From DAOPXV01 sp035352535 (GTDB lineage: Bacteria > Muiribacteriota > UBA9980), in assembly GCA_964545075.1 (NCBI GenBank), contig CAZJFS010000108.1, forward strand, positions 1 through 14,790: DNA of 14,790 nucleotides. Reading direction: 5' to 3'. The translations under genes were made by a program, and so were the position numbers. Under the pieces are notes generated by a model. The model saw only the letters and a program-made list of their open reading frames with translations, did no database searches and was not told the DNA's origin. Of the stretch, positions 7,486 through 13,971 are shown in pieces. Each line of letters starts with the position of its first letter. Positions within the stretch are counted from its first letter, which is position 1.

Positions 7486-7519
7486 ATAAAAAATAACACC
7501 GATATTACTCAGTGTTATT
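7486..7519 (-). terminator. Intrinsic terminator of the sigma/anti-sigma operon
   Basis: Arms AATAACAC (7492-7499) and GTGTTATT (7512-7519) form an 8-bp stem with a 12-base loop. On the minus strand the stem runs into six T (7488-7493 region). It lies 90 bases past the stop of the anti-sigma gene and ahead of the minor-pilin operon. The stem is A/T-rich, hence moderate confidence. The remaining 115 bases up to ATG 7370 contain no clear sigma70 promoter. Confidence 0.6.
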
Positions 7520-7608
7520 ATAAAACATTTTTTATTTTTTTTCAATTGTTTTGTATTATAAAATTATTATACTTCACATAAGACATGCGTTTCATATCGC
7601 CGGAGTTT

Positions 7609-8739
7609 CTACTTGATTTCGCCATTGCCGCTCTTAAGATTGTTTATGACGTTATTTATGGTCGTGCTCTGTATCTTTGTTTCGGCCGTCTTTTCGATAA
7701 GCGCGGCTTCAGCGGTCGAGGCGCCAAGCGAAACAGCGGTTGTCTCGGCGAATATTTCTTCGATGTGTTCAGCCTGTTTTTTAACGGCTTTTTTCGTTAT
7801 CAGTTTTTTCGCGCCGGCAGTCAGATTGAATTTTTCACCAGAAGCGGTATCCGTCACTCTTACGCTTCCGAGCTGAACGCCGACTTCCGTTTCATCCAGG
7901 ACCCTGCTCACCGTAAATTTTGTTCCGGTCACTTCGACAAAAGCATCGGGGGTCGTCACGGTGAATGAATTCAAAACCTTAGGAGTAACCTCTATTTGAG
8001 CTATGCCGTTTTTGATTACAAGTCCGGTGTCGGTCATTTTGAACTTGGAGTTATGTTTGAGTATTATTGCGGCGGCGCTTTTATAGGATATTTTGAGGTC
8101 TTCCGGTCCTTCGACGAAATAGAACTCGTTGAGCACCGGCTCTTTAACTCCGCCGGCTATGCTTCCACGCTCTATGCCGATAATGCTTTTTTTGAATTTC
8201 GGTTCGACTTTTTCGGGTATAACCGCTATTCTTTCAGCAATGCCGTTATTTTTTTTGAATTTTGGTTCGACGGGCTGCGGGGCTACGTTTACTTCGATCT
8301 TGTTATCAGCTATTTTTTCAGGAGTGTTGGCGTCATTTGAAAAATGCTGGTATCCGAAAATAACCGCGGCGGCGACGACGGCGAAACCGACGGCGAATGA
8401 GAAACGCTCACGCGTCATGCCAAGAGCTGCCGCTATACGATCCATTATAGACGGTTCGTTTGCGGGAGCGGTATCAACTTTGAGAACGGCTGATTTTCTA
8501 GGTATAACCTTATTTATTATATCTGAAGCAAGATTGGCTGGAACTTCGACCTTGTCAGACGCGATCGACGCGGTCATCTTTAACATGCGCTCCTGCGCCT
8601 CGGCGCATTTTTTGCACGAAGCCAGATGTGATCTGAGTTCGGTAATAACGCTGGCAGCAACATTAAGTTTTTCGATCTTGCCATCGCATTCGAGTATGAA
8701 ATTTTTCATTTCCTTGCAATTCATAGCCTTCACTTCCAT
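7609..8739 (-). CDS. Transmembrane anti-sigma factor with zinc-finger N-terminus and FecR domain
   Basis: A 376-residue protein. The N-terminus has the anti-sigma zinc-binding layout: Cys8 and the motif His38-x3-Cys42-x2-Cys45 (HLASCKKC). One membrane segment spans about 113-130 (FAVGFAVVAAAVIFGY). A linker follows with VEPKFKK twice (157-163, 178-184). A FecR domain occupies about 218-310, with the signature VTTPDAFVEVTGTKFTV and LGSVRVTD...LTAG, then a polar tail. The expected topology puts the zinc domain in the cytoplasm, holding the sigma factor, and FecR in the periplasm, as a sensor. The gene is coupled to the upstream sigma gene: ATG 8739 overlaps its stop by 10 bases, while ATG 8724 (MNCKEMK) lies just after it. 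The second start keeps the usual family N-terminus, so it is a real alternative. Confidence 0.88.
   Translation of the reverse strand: MEVKAMNCKEMKNFILECDGKIEKLNVAASVITELRSHLASCKKCAEAQERMLKMTASIASDKVEVPANLASDIINKVIPRKSAVLKVDTAPANEPSIMDRIAAALGMTRERFSFAVGFAVVAAAVIFGYQHFSNDANTPEKIADNKIEVNVAPQPVEPKFKKNNGIAERIAVIPEKVEPKFKKSIIGIERGSIAGGVKEPVLNEFYFVEGPEDLKISYKSAAAIILKHNSKFKMTDTGLVIKNGIAQIEVTPKVLNSFTVTTPDAFVEVTGTKFTVSRVLDETEVGVQLGSVRVTDTASGEKFNLTAGAKKLITKKAVKKQAEHIEEIFAETTAVSLGASTAEAALIEKTAETKIQSTTINNVINNLKSGNGEIK
8187..8271. repeat. 22-base imperfect direct repeat inside the anti-sigma gene
   Basis: The 22-base blocks 8187-8208 and 8250-8271 differ at one position and are 63 bases (21 codons) apart. 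They encode the two VEPKFKK copies in the linker between the membrane segment and the FecR domain, and the residues after each copy are also loosely similar, suggesting a linker duplication. Confidence 0.7.
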
Positions 8740-9305
8740 TTCTCAAGTAATCTGCTGTATTTTTCAAGCAGATAACCTTTGGCCCTTTTTAACCTGCTCT
8801 TTACTGTGCCCAGCGGCACTTCGAGTATGTCCGCGATCTCCTCATATGAGTAATCGCCCCAGAAATATAGTACGAGAACTGTTTTATAGTTTAACGGTAT
8901 CGTGTTTATTATCGCCGTTATAGTTTCGGTTTTCAAGTTATTTTCAACCCGCTCGTCGGGACTGGCGCTTTTATCTATGAACTGTTCTTCGTAATCTCTT
9001 CCGTCTTCTTCGTTGTAAAAATTTTGAGCTATCGGGACCTGTTTATTTTTAAATCGATCTTTATACAGGTTGAATGTTATGCGCGAAAGCCAGGTGGACA
9101 TTTTAAACTCTGGATTATATTTACCTATGAAGCGAAACGCTCTTAAAAATACATCCTGAGTAAGATCGCGAGCCTCATCTCCATTTCTTATAAGACGATA
9201 TGAGAGGCTATAGACCATCTTCGTATACTTGGTAATAATCTTCTCAAACTCGGAAGCATTACCTTCTTTAACTTTCGCTATTACATCTAACTCGTTAAAT
9301 TCCAT
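8730..9305 (-). CDS. ECF RNA polymerase sigma factor (RpoE-like)
   Basis: A 191-residue sigma70-family protein without region 1 or 3, typical for the ECF group. Region 2 (about 15-85) includes FEKIITKYTKMVYSLSYRLI and DEARDLTQDVFLRAF, then MSTWLSRITFNLYKDRFK for -10 melting. Region 4 (about 130-185) includes LNYKTVLVLYFWGDYSYEEIADILEVPLGTVKSRLKRAK, the helix-turn-helix that reads the -35 element. I choose ATG 9305; the in-frame TTG at 9308 just upstream is unlikely. A weak GGGA lies about 5 bases upstream. The partner anti-sigma gene overlaps its 3' end. A candidate self-recognised promoter lies at 9334-9363. Confidence 0.93.
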   Translation of the reverse strand: MEFNELDVIAKVKEGNASEFEKIITKYTKMVYSLSYRLIRNGDEARDLTQDVFLRAFRFIGKYNPEFKMSTWLSRITFNLYKDRFKNKQVPIAQNFYNEEDGRDYEEQFIDKSASPDERVENNLKTETITAIINTIPLNYKTVLVLYFWGDYSYEEIADILEVPLGTVKSRLKRAKGYLLEKYSRLLEKWK

Positions 9306-9333
9306 CAAATCCCACTGAACTTTTCCACACTAC

Positions 9334-9363
9334 ATTTTACTTTAAAAATAATATAAAAGTTCC
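9334..9363 (-). promoter_or_regulatory. Candidate autoregulatory ECF promoter
   Basis: On the minus strand, GGAACTT (9357-9363) equals the classical ECF/sigma-E -35 element, followed after 16 bases by GTAAAAT (9334-9340). The start would fall near 9328, about 23 bases before ATG 9305. ECF genes usually drive their own transcription. The -10 assignment is tentative because its sequence is not a known consensus. Confidence 0.55.
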
Positions 9364-9488
9364 ATATATTTTTTTTATTTTTAAAACTTCAAATCAAGAT
9401 ACAAATGATAACACAATAGCGGTATTTTTTTCAAGAAATTTTAAAATTGCTTTATTCTTATTTTTAGTTTCAGTCGGCAAAGCGCCGC

Positions 9489-9546
9489 TTTTAAACTTGA
9501 GTATAGGTTTAAAACAACAAATTAATCTTAAGATTGACAGATTAAT
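9489..9546. promoter_or_regulatory. Cluster of dyad symmetries around the 9534 promoter (candidate operators)
   Basis: Three inverted repeats can be read: TTTTAAAC (9489-9496) / GTTTAAAA (9507-9514); the perfect palindrome AATCTTAAGATT (9524-9535), which overlaps the -35 box; and ATTAATC (9521-9527) / GATTAAT (9540-9546), which flanks the -35 box. Position suggests regulator binding, but A/T-rich DNA produces such dyads by chance. Confidence 0.4.
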
Positions 9547-9562
9547 GATAAATTGATATAAT
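9534..9562 (+). promoter_or_regulatory. Consensus sigma70 promoter of the transsulfuration gene
   Basis: TTGACA (9534-9539), 17-base spacer, TATAAT (9557-9562), with TG-A directly before the -10. This is a full-consensus housekeeping promoter. The start should be near 9569, leaving a leader of about 75 bases. That leader is A/T-rich and shows no riboswitch-like pairing. Confidence 0.9.
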
Positions 9563-9643
9563 CGCTTCCGTTGTATTAATACTACATAACCACTAAAAAA
9601 GTTCAAATAATAAAAAAATTTATGAAAGGGTAGGGAAAAATAT

Positions 9644-10867
9644 ATGCATGAAGGTATAAAAGGCGGAAAATACACAATGGCCATACATGGAGGGCAAGTT
9701 TTAGACCCTCTTTACGGCGCGGTGTCAGTGCCCATATATCAGACCTCTACTTTCGCATTTTTATCAGCGGAAGACGGCGCGGCCAAATTCGCGGGAGAGG
9801 TAAAAGGCTATAAATATACGAGACTCGGAAATCCTACTGTAAAAGCGCTTGAAGACGCGGTCTCGACGCTTGAAAATGGATACGCGGGACTCGCCACGGC
9901 TTCCGGAATGGCCGCCATAAACGCCGTTTATATGACATTCCTCTCGAAGGGCGATCACATAGTTTCGACCGACGCGGTTTACGGCCCTTCAAGACTTTTG
10001 ATCGAAAAACATTATTCGCGTTTCGGCGTGGAATACACATACGTTGACTCTTCCAACATAGAACTCGTAAAAAAGGCCATTAAAAAAAATACAAAGGTAT
10101 TATATATCGAAACGCCGGCCAATCCTACCCTCGCGATAACAGATATTAAAGAATGCGCAAAACTCGCTAAAAAACATAACTTGATACTTATCGTCGACAA
10201 TACTTTCATGGGCCCTCATTTACAACGCCCGCTAGAGCTCGGCGCGGACGTCGTCGTTCACTCGATGACAAAATCGTTGAACGGCCATTCGGACGTCGTA
10301 GCCGGCATGATAGTGACTAAAAACAAAGAATTATACAAACAGATCCAGGCCGTTCATTTCTCGTCGGGCGGGACCATCGACCCTAACCAGGCTTGGCTTG
10401 TCTTGAGAGGCATCAAAACCATGCCTCTGCGCGTCGAAAAATCAGACGCAAATGCTCGCGAGGTCGCCAAGTTCCTTGAAAAACACCCGATGGTCGAATG
10501 GGTAAAATATCCAGGATTAAAATCCCATCCTCAGCACGAACTGGCTAAAAAACAGATGGAAGGCTTCGGCTCGATGCTCAGTTTCGATGTCAAAGGCGGA
10601 GTCGAAGGCGGAAAAACGGTAATGAACAATGTCAAAATAGCCACTCTAGCCGTTTCTCTCGGCGGCATAGAAAGCCTTATCCAGCATCCGGCGTCGATGA
10701 CGCACGCGGCGATGGGGCAAAAGACGCGGCTGGAAGCAGGAATCACCGACGGCATGATACGCTTCTCGGTCGGATGCGAAGACTGCGAAGACATAATAGA
10801 AGATCTGAACAACGCCTTAAACAAAATAAAAATAAACAAAACGAATTTGAAAACTAAAAAAAAGTAA
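9644..10867 (+). CDS. PLP-dependent transsulfuration enzyme (methionine gamma-lyase / cystathionine gamma-lyase-synthase family)
   Basis: A 407-residue member of the Cys/Met metabolism PLP family, with ATG 9644 and TAGGG eight bases upstream. Seen residues: Y58-T-R60 (phosphate contact from the neighbouring subunit), the loop ATASGMAA (84-91), Y113 (stacks on the cofactor ring), D185 in LIVDNTF, and the Schiff-base lysine K210 in HSMTKSLNGHSDVVAG. C-terminal SLGGIESLIQHPASMTHAAM (about 344-363) and IRFSVGCED are also standard. The enzyme cleaves or makes C-S bonds in methionine, cystathionine or homocysteine. Choosing the exact reaction is not possible: the Cys that follows Tyr-Gly in classical methionine gamma-lyase is Pro here (VYGPS), which argues mildly against that activity. 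No met/cys genes flank it. It is monocistronic or leads a readthrough unit, since a terminator follows 15 bases after the stop. Confidence 0.92.
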   Translation: MHEGIKGGKYTMAIHGGQVLDPLYGAVSVPIYQTSTFAFLSAEDGAAKFAGEVKGYKYTRLGNPTVKALEDAVSTLENGYAGLATASGMAAINAVYMTFLSKGDHIVSTDAVYGPSRLLIEKHYSRFGVEYTYVDSSNIELVKKAIKKNTKVLYIETPANPTLAITDIKECAKLAKKHNLILIVDNTFMGPHLQRPLELGADVVVHSMTKSLNGHSDVVAGMIVTKNKELYKQIQAVHFSSGGTIDPNQAWLVLRGIKTMPLRVEKSDANAREVAKFLEKHPMVEWVKYPGLKSHPQHELAKKQMEGFGSMLSFDVKGGVEGGKTVMNNVKIATLAVSLGGIESLIQHPASMTHAAMGQKTRLEAGITDGMIRFSVGCEDCEDIIEDLNNALNKIKINKTNLKTKKK

Positions 10868-10882
10868 GAACCTGAAAAAACC

Positions 10883-10921
10883 AAAACCGGAAGAATCGTG
10901 AAAAACGAGCTTCCGGTTTTT
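10883..10921 (+). terminator. Intrinsic terminator after the transsulfuration gene
   Basis: An 11-bp perfect stem AAAACCGGAAG (10883-10893) / CTTCCGGTTTT (10910-10920), with an inner TCGT/ACGA extension and T at 10921. The T run is mostly part of the stem, so termination may be partial. Only 28 bases separate it from the next start codon. Confidence 0.8.
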
Positions 10922-10949
10922 CATTAAAATCAGAAAGAGGTGGGACTAA

Positions 10950-11873
10950 ATGTTAAGAGAGAAAAAAGTATCGGTAATCGCTAAAAGCCTTGTTTTTGTT
11001 TTGCTTATGTCAACTTTTCTAATAGCGGAAGCGGCTTATGCTCATGAAAAAAACCGCGAATATGACCGAAGAAACATTTCAATAGTCCCGCCCGATAACT
11101 ATAGCGACAAATATTTCATCGACGCGGGAAATATAGCCAGAGTATCGATTTTAATAGACGGCCAGAGGACCAGAATATACTGCAAAAATGGCGAATATTT
11201 CATTGAAGGCCGGGAAGGCCGCCATTATTCACTTTTAATAGTAAGCAGAACCGACGGAAGGATCAAGGTAGTTTCATCGGTTGACGGCCTCGACGTAGTG
11301 GACGGCTCATCCAGAAAAGGATACGACAGAATGGGCCATATCATAAACGGCTACGGAAGCGCCAACATACGCGGATGGAGAATATCCGACAACGAGGTCG
11401 CGTCTTTCTGCTTCGGTCCAATATCCGAATCATATGCCATGAAAATGGACAGGCCTTCGAATATAGGCGTAATAAATTTCGCTTTTTTCAGGGAAAAAGA
11501 AGAATACGTGGAACCGCCAATATATATCGATCGCGGCATGAGCGAATATGAAAAGAGAGAAAACTCAGGCGGCGCGGAAAGAAAAGTTTTATCCGATACC
11601 GGATATTCGTCGTCCCCCAAAGAGCGCGTTCCTTCGCAATCCATAGGGACCGAATTTGGCGAAAGCCGTTATTCATCAGTCAAAAGGGTTGATTTTGAAG
11701 AGCGCACTTCTTACCCGGAACACGTCATAAACATAAATTACGCCAGCCATGAAGATCTTGTAAAACGAGGCGTTTTTGGCGGAGGCGACATCATTATAAT
11801 CAACGACGAGCACTTTATTCATCGCGATTCTCACCAATATTCAACTCCGCCTTCGGACTGGCGCAAAAAATAA
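10950..11873 (+). CDS. Secreted protein of an uncharacterised family (VDGLxVVDG motif)
   Basis: A 307-residue protein, ATG 10950 with GAGGTGGG upstream. A Sec signal peptide ends in AYA (cut near residue 31). A single beta-rich domain covers about 65-185: ILIDGQRTRIYCKNGEYFIEG, then a Tyr-rich strand, the motif SSVDGLDVVDG (109-119), RGWRISDNEVASFCFG (141-156), ESYA, and NIGVINFAFF (171-180). I recognise the combination VDGLNVxDG...GWR...F.F....SYA....NIGVI as a recurring family of exported proteins in Gram-negative bacteria, but know of no assigned function. Residues 186-307 are polar, rich in Ser, Glu, Arg and Tyr, and probably disordered. It precedes a membrane-protein gene by 9 bases, so the two form an operon. 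No promoter is visible in the 28 bases after the preceding terminator. Confidence 0.8.
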   Translation: MLREKKVSVIAKSLVFVLLMSTFLIAEAAYAHEKNREYDRRNISIVPPDNYSDKYFIDAGNIARVSILIDGQRTRIYCKNGEYFIEGREGRHYSLLIVSRTDGRIKVVSSVDGLDVVDGSSRKGYDRMGHIINGYGSANIRGWRISDNEVASFCFGPISESYAMKMDRPSNIGVINFAFFREKEEYVEPPIYIDRGMSEYEKRENSGGAERKVLSDTGYSSSPKERVPSQSIGTEFGESRYSSVKRVDFEERTSYPEHVININYASHEDLVKRGVFGGGDIIIINDEHFIHRDSHQYSTPPSDWRKK

Positions 11874-11882
11874 GGCAGGGAC

Positions 11883-12443
11883 ATGGAAAATTTTAATTCC
11901 AATGATTTTATAAAAAGGCTTCTCGGATTTTTAAAATCACCCACGCAAACGGTCCGGGATGCCATCGACGAAGAGGCAAAAACAGACGCCATCGCCGCGC
12001 TCGCGCTCGCGAATATCCTGGCGCTCATAGTCACCGTCCTGATGTATTTTTATTTGACGTATAAATACAGGGCGCTGGCCGATTTCATAGGCGGCTTTTC
12101 ATTGATGAAGATGCTTATAAAAACTGTTTTCAATGTGAATATAGGATTTGCCTTATCGGTAGCGGCTTATTATCACGTCGGAAAAGCTTTTAAAGGCAGC
12201 GGCAGCCTGAATGAAGTTTTCATCGCATTAGCGATGATCTGCGTTCCCGTAAGCATACTTTCAACAATCGGTTCAGCTTTTCCGGTTCTTTCAGGCGCCG
12301 CCAGAATTTTAAACCTTGGGCTTGAGTATATCGCCGTAAAAGAAGCGCACCGTTTTGACGAACCAAAAGATGTAATAATAACGGCGATAATAGCATCCGT
12401 AATATTATATATCGTCGGATACGTTATTTCGTTCGTGTTTTAA
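11883..12443 (+). CDS. Yip1-family-like integral membrane protein
   Basis: A 186-residue protein with ATG 11883 and AGGG three bases upstream, starting 9 bases after the preceding stop. An amphipathic N-terminus with LLGFLKSPTQTVRDAIDEE is followed by about five membrane segments (roughly 36-58, 80-100, 110-130, 134-152, 163-186). The F...P....A N-terminal pattern and the loop after segment 2 with GSGSLNEVFIALAMICVPVSIL fit bacterial Yip1 domain proteins (PF04893-like), whose role in bacteria is not settled. The gene runs toward the opposite-strand gene ending at 12467; the 23-base gap has no clear terminator. Family call is from composition and layout rather than strict motifs. Confidence 0.72.
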   Translation: MENFNSNDFIKRLLGFLKSPTQTVRDAIDEEAKTDAIAALALANILALIVTVLMYFYLTYKYRALADFIGGFSLMKMLIKTVFNVNIGFALSVAAYYHVGKAFKGSGSLNEVFIALAMICVPVSILSTIGSAFPVLSGAARILNLGLEYIAVKEAHRFDEPKDVIITAIIASVILYIVGYVISFVF

Positions 12444-12466
12444 CGGAATAAAACCGGCCTCGAAAT

Positions 12467-13966
12467 CTACATATTAACGCATATGAACATCAGGGACCTG
12501 TCCCTGAAATATTGATGGGCCGCTTCGACTTTCTCCGGTTCGAGAAGGTATTGATTCGTCCTTACCTTCGCAAATACATTCTTCATAAACAATTCGTCCT
12601 TTTCGATCTCGGCGAGCCGTTCGGGCGCCCCCGAAACGCTTATGAAAACATATTTTTTTTCAAGCAGGACGACGACCGACATATACCATTCGCGCACCGT
12701 GGCGATTATATTTTCGGGAAGATCGCCTTTCACGTTCCTCTGCATGAAGCTCTTAAAATCGTTGAAGTTCATCCCCAGCGATATCGAGCGCATTATCGAT
12801 TCACGATTTATCGCGAACTGATAAACGCGGTCGATCGAAAGAAGATCAGCAAAACATAATATTTTAATATACTGTGAAATATCAAGCGTATCGGTTATAT
12901 AATTAAAGTCAGGAGTTAGAACCGCCATGCGCTTATGGATCTTTTTTTTCGCGGCCATGTCGTCGGAAATCGTTTCCATGGTAGGAAACATTATTTCATA
13001 GACTTTCTCGCCGAACGGAGAAAGCTTTATATAAACCGGCTGCTGATCGGAATATACGACCTCCGCCATGCCGAAGCAGATAAGCGATTTTATAAGCGGC
13101 TCGGCATCGGAAAACTTGCATTGAAGCGAACGTATATTGAAATAAAAATCCGGGCGGAGTTTTTTCAGGACGATTTCTATAAGTTCGTTTTTCTGCGCCA
13201 GGACGAATTCTTTCAGGAATTTTTCTATATTGACCTCAAGCCATGACGTTTCGCCCATCACTTCGGCTTTATGGAAAAGGTTGGGAAGAATCCTCTGTTT
13301 TTTCATCTCGCCGATAACTGGAATGAAATCAGTGAATTTTCTAAGCGTATCAAGCATCGGCGCGCGGCCGCGGGTCTCTTTTATCGATTCGTCCAGAAGG
13401 GACGAGGCGCGCTCTGAAAGCGTAAAATCACGGGCGATAAAAAGATGGAGATATTTTATAAAATAAAGATGCGCGTCGAGATAAGTCTTCGACATTTTAT
13501 ACGAGTATTCCGCCGGCGGGAGAGTGGCTATATATTCTCTTATTTCCTGAGAAGAGCCGGTTATAGAGGTCCCTTCTTTTTTGTTTTTGTTAAAATAGTC
13601 GAAACAGATCTTGAATATTTCATCAGGAATAGCGAAATAATCTTTTTTTATCTGGAATATGAACCCGCATCTTCTAAAAATATCTACTTTTCTAAGATGA
13701 TCCTCGCCCTCGATCCTGATCATAGTATTGAGCGGATTGGACAGTATAAGCGATTCAAAATATTGTTCGTGTTCACTGGTGAAATTATTGCGCAAAAACA
13801 TTCGTAAATTCTCATGATTCGAAAAATATTCGGCGATCTTCTTACAGAGCGAACGTTTCAAAGTAGGGTCCTGCGTATGAGCTATAGTCTTGCTGTGATT
13901 GTAAAACTTTACCGTTTCGTTGTACAATTGAGTGTTTAACGCTAAAAAAAGTTCGATAAGTTCCAT
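12467..13966 (-). CDS. Protein with an XPB/Ssl2 N-terminal-like (Helicase_C_3) domain but no helicase motor
   Basis: A 499-residue protein. Residues about 345-455 match the domain found at the N-terminus of XPB/Ssl2 helicases and in stand-alone bacterial 'helicase-associated' proteins (PF13625-like): MAVLTPDFNYITDTLDIS, LCFADLLSIDRVYQFAINRESIMRSISLGMN, FKSFMQRNVKGDLPENIIATVREW, then VFISVSGAPERLAEI and a closing segment. Residues 65-125 (SEHEQYFESLILSNPLNTMIRI...RKVDIFRRCGFIFQIKKDYFAIPDEI) look like a winged helix ending in the usual 'y.iP.ei' turn. No Walker A (GKT), DEAD/DEAH or other helicase motif exists anywhere in the chain, so it is not an ATPase. ATG 13966 lies 5 bases after the upstream TPR gene stop; the Shine-Dalgarno (AAGGA) sits inside that gene's end, so translation is coupled. 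The actual role is unknown; nucleic-acid binding is inferred. Confidence 0.75.
   Translation of the reverse strand: MELIELFLALNTQLYNETVKFYNHSKTIAHTQDPTLKRSLCKKIAEYFSNHENLRMFLRNNFTSEHEQYFESLILSNPLNTMIRIEGEDHLRKVDIFRRCGFIFQIKKDYFAIPDEIFKICFDYFNKNKKEGTSITGSSQEIREYIATLPPAEYSYKMSKTYLDAHLYFIKYLHLFIARDFTLSERASSLLDESIKETRGRAPMLDTLRKFTDFIPVIGEMKKQRILPNLFHKAEVMGETSWLEVNIEKFLKEFVLAQKNELIEIVLKKLRPDFYFNIRSLQCKFSDAEPLIKSLICFGMAEVVYSDQQPVYIKLSPFGEKVYEIMFPTMETISDDMAAKKKIHKRMAVLTPDFNYITDTLDISQYIKILCFADLLSIDRVYQFAINRESIMRSISLGMNFNDFKSFMQRNVKGDLPENIIATVREWYMSVVVLLEKKYVFISVSGAPERLAEIEKDELFMKNVFAKVRTNQYLLEPEKVEAAHQYFRDRSLMFICVNM
12490..12507. repeat. Perfect 18-base dyad at the 3' end of the XPB-N-like gene
   Basis: TCAGGGAC (12490-12497), CT, GTCCCTGA (12500-12507). 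It encodes F-R-D-R-S-L on the minus strand near the protein's C-terminus, 47 bases past the stop of the convergent Yip1-like gene. Neither strand has a T run after it, so it is not a standard terminator. Confidence 0.75.
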
Positions 13967-13971
13967 CTTTA

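Noticed and set aside
7456..7486. A second ECF-type promoter (TTGAACTTT on the minus strand) in front of the minor-pilin operon
   Set aside because: The first G of GGAACTT is T here, and no sequence like GTAAAAT occurs at 16 bases; the match is too weak to claim co-regulation.
8129..8923. A 264-codon open frame on the plus strand opposite the anti-sigma and sigma genes
   Set aside because: It spans two well-supported minus-strand genes and has no domain pattern.
9475..9490. A CGGC/GCCG hairpin followed by TTTT as a plus-strand terminator
   Set aside because: The stem is only four base pairs and no plus-strand gene lies upstream.
9569..9643. A SAM or other methionine-related riboswitch in the leader of the transsulfuration gene
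   Set aside because: The leader is only about 75 bases, very A/T-rich, and lacks the paired helices of SAM riboswitches or a terminator hairpin.
9394..9684. A 96-codon minus-strand open frame in the divergent intergenic region
   Set aside because: It overlaps the consensus promoter, leader and start of the transsulfuration gene; its Phe/Ile-rich product reflects A/T-rich DNA.
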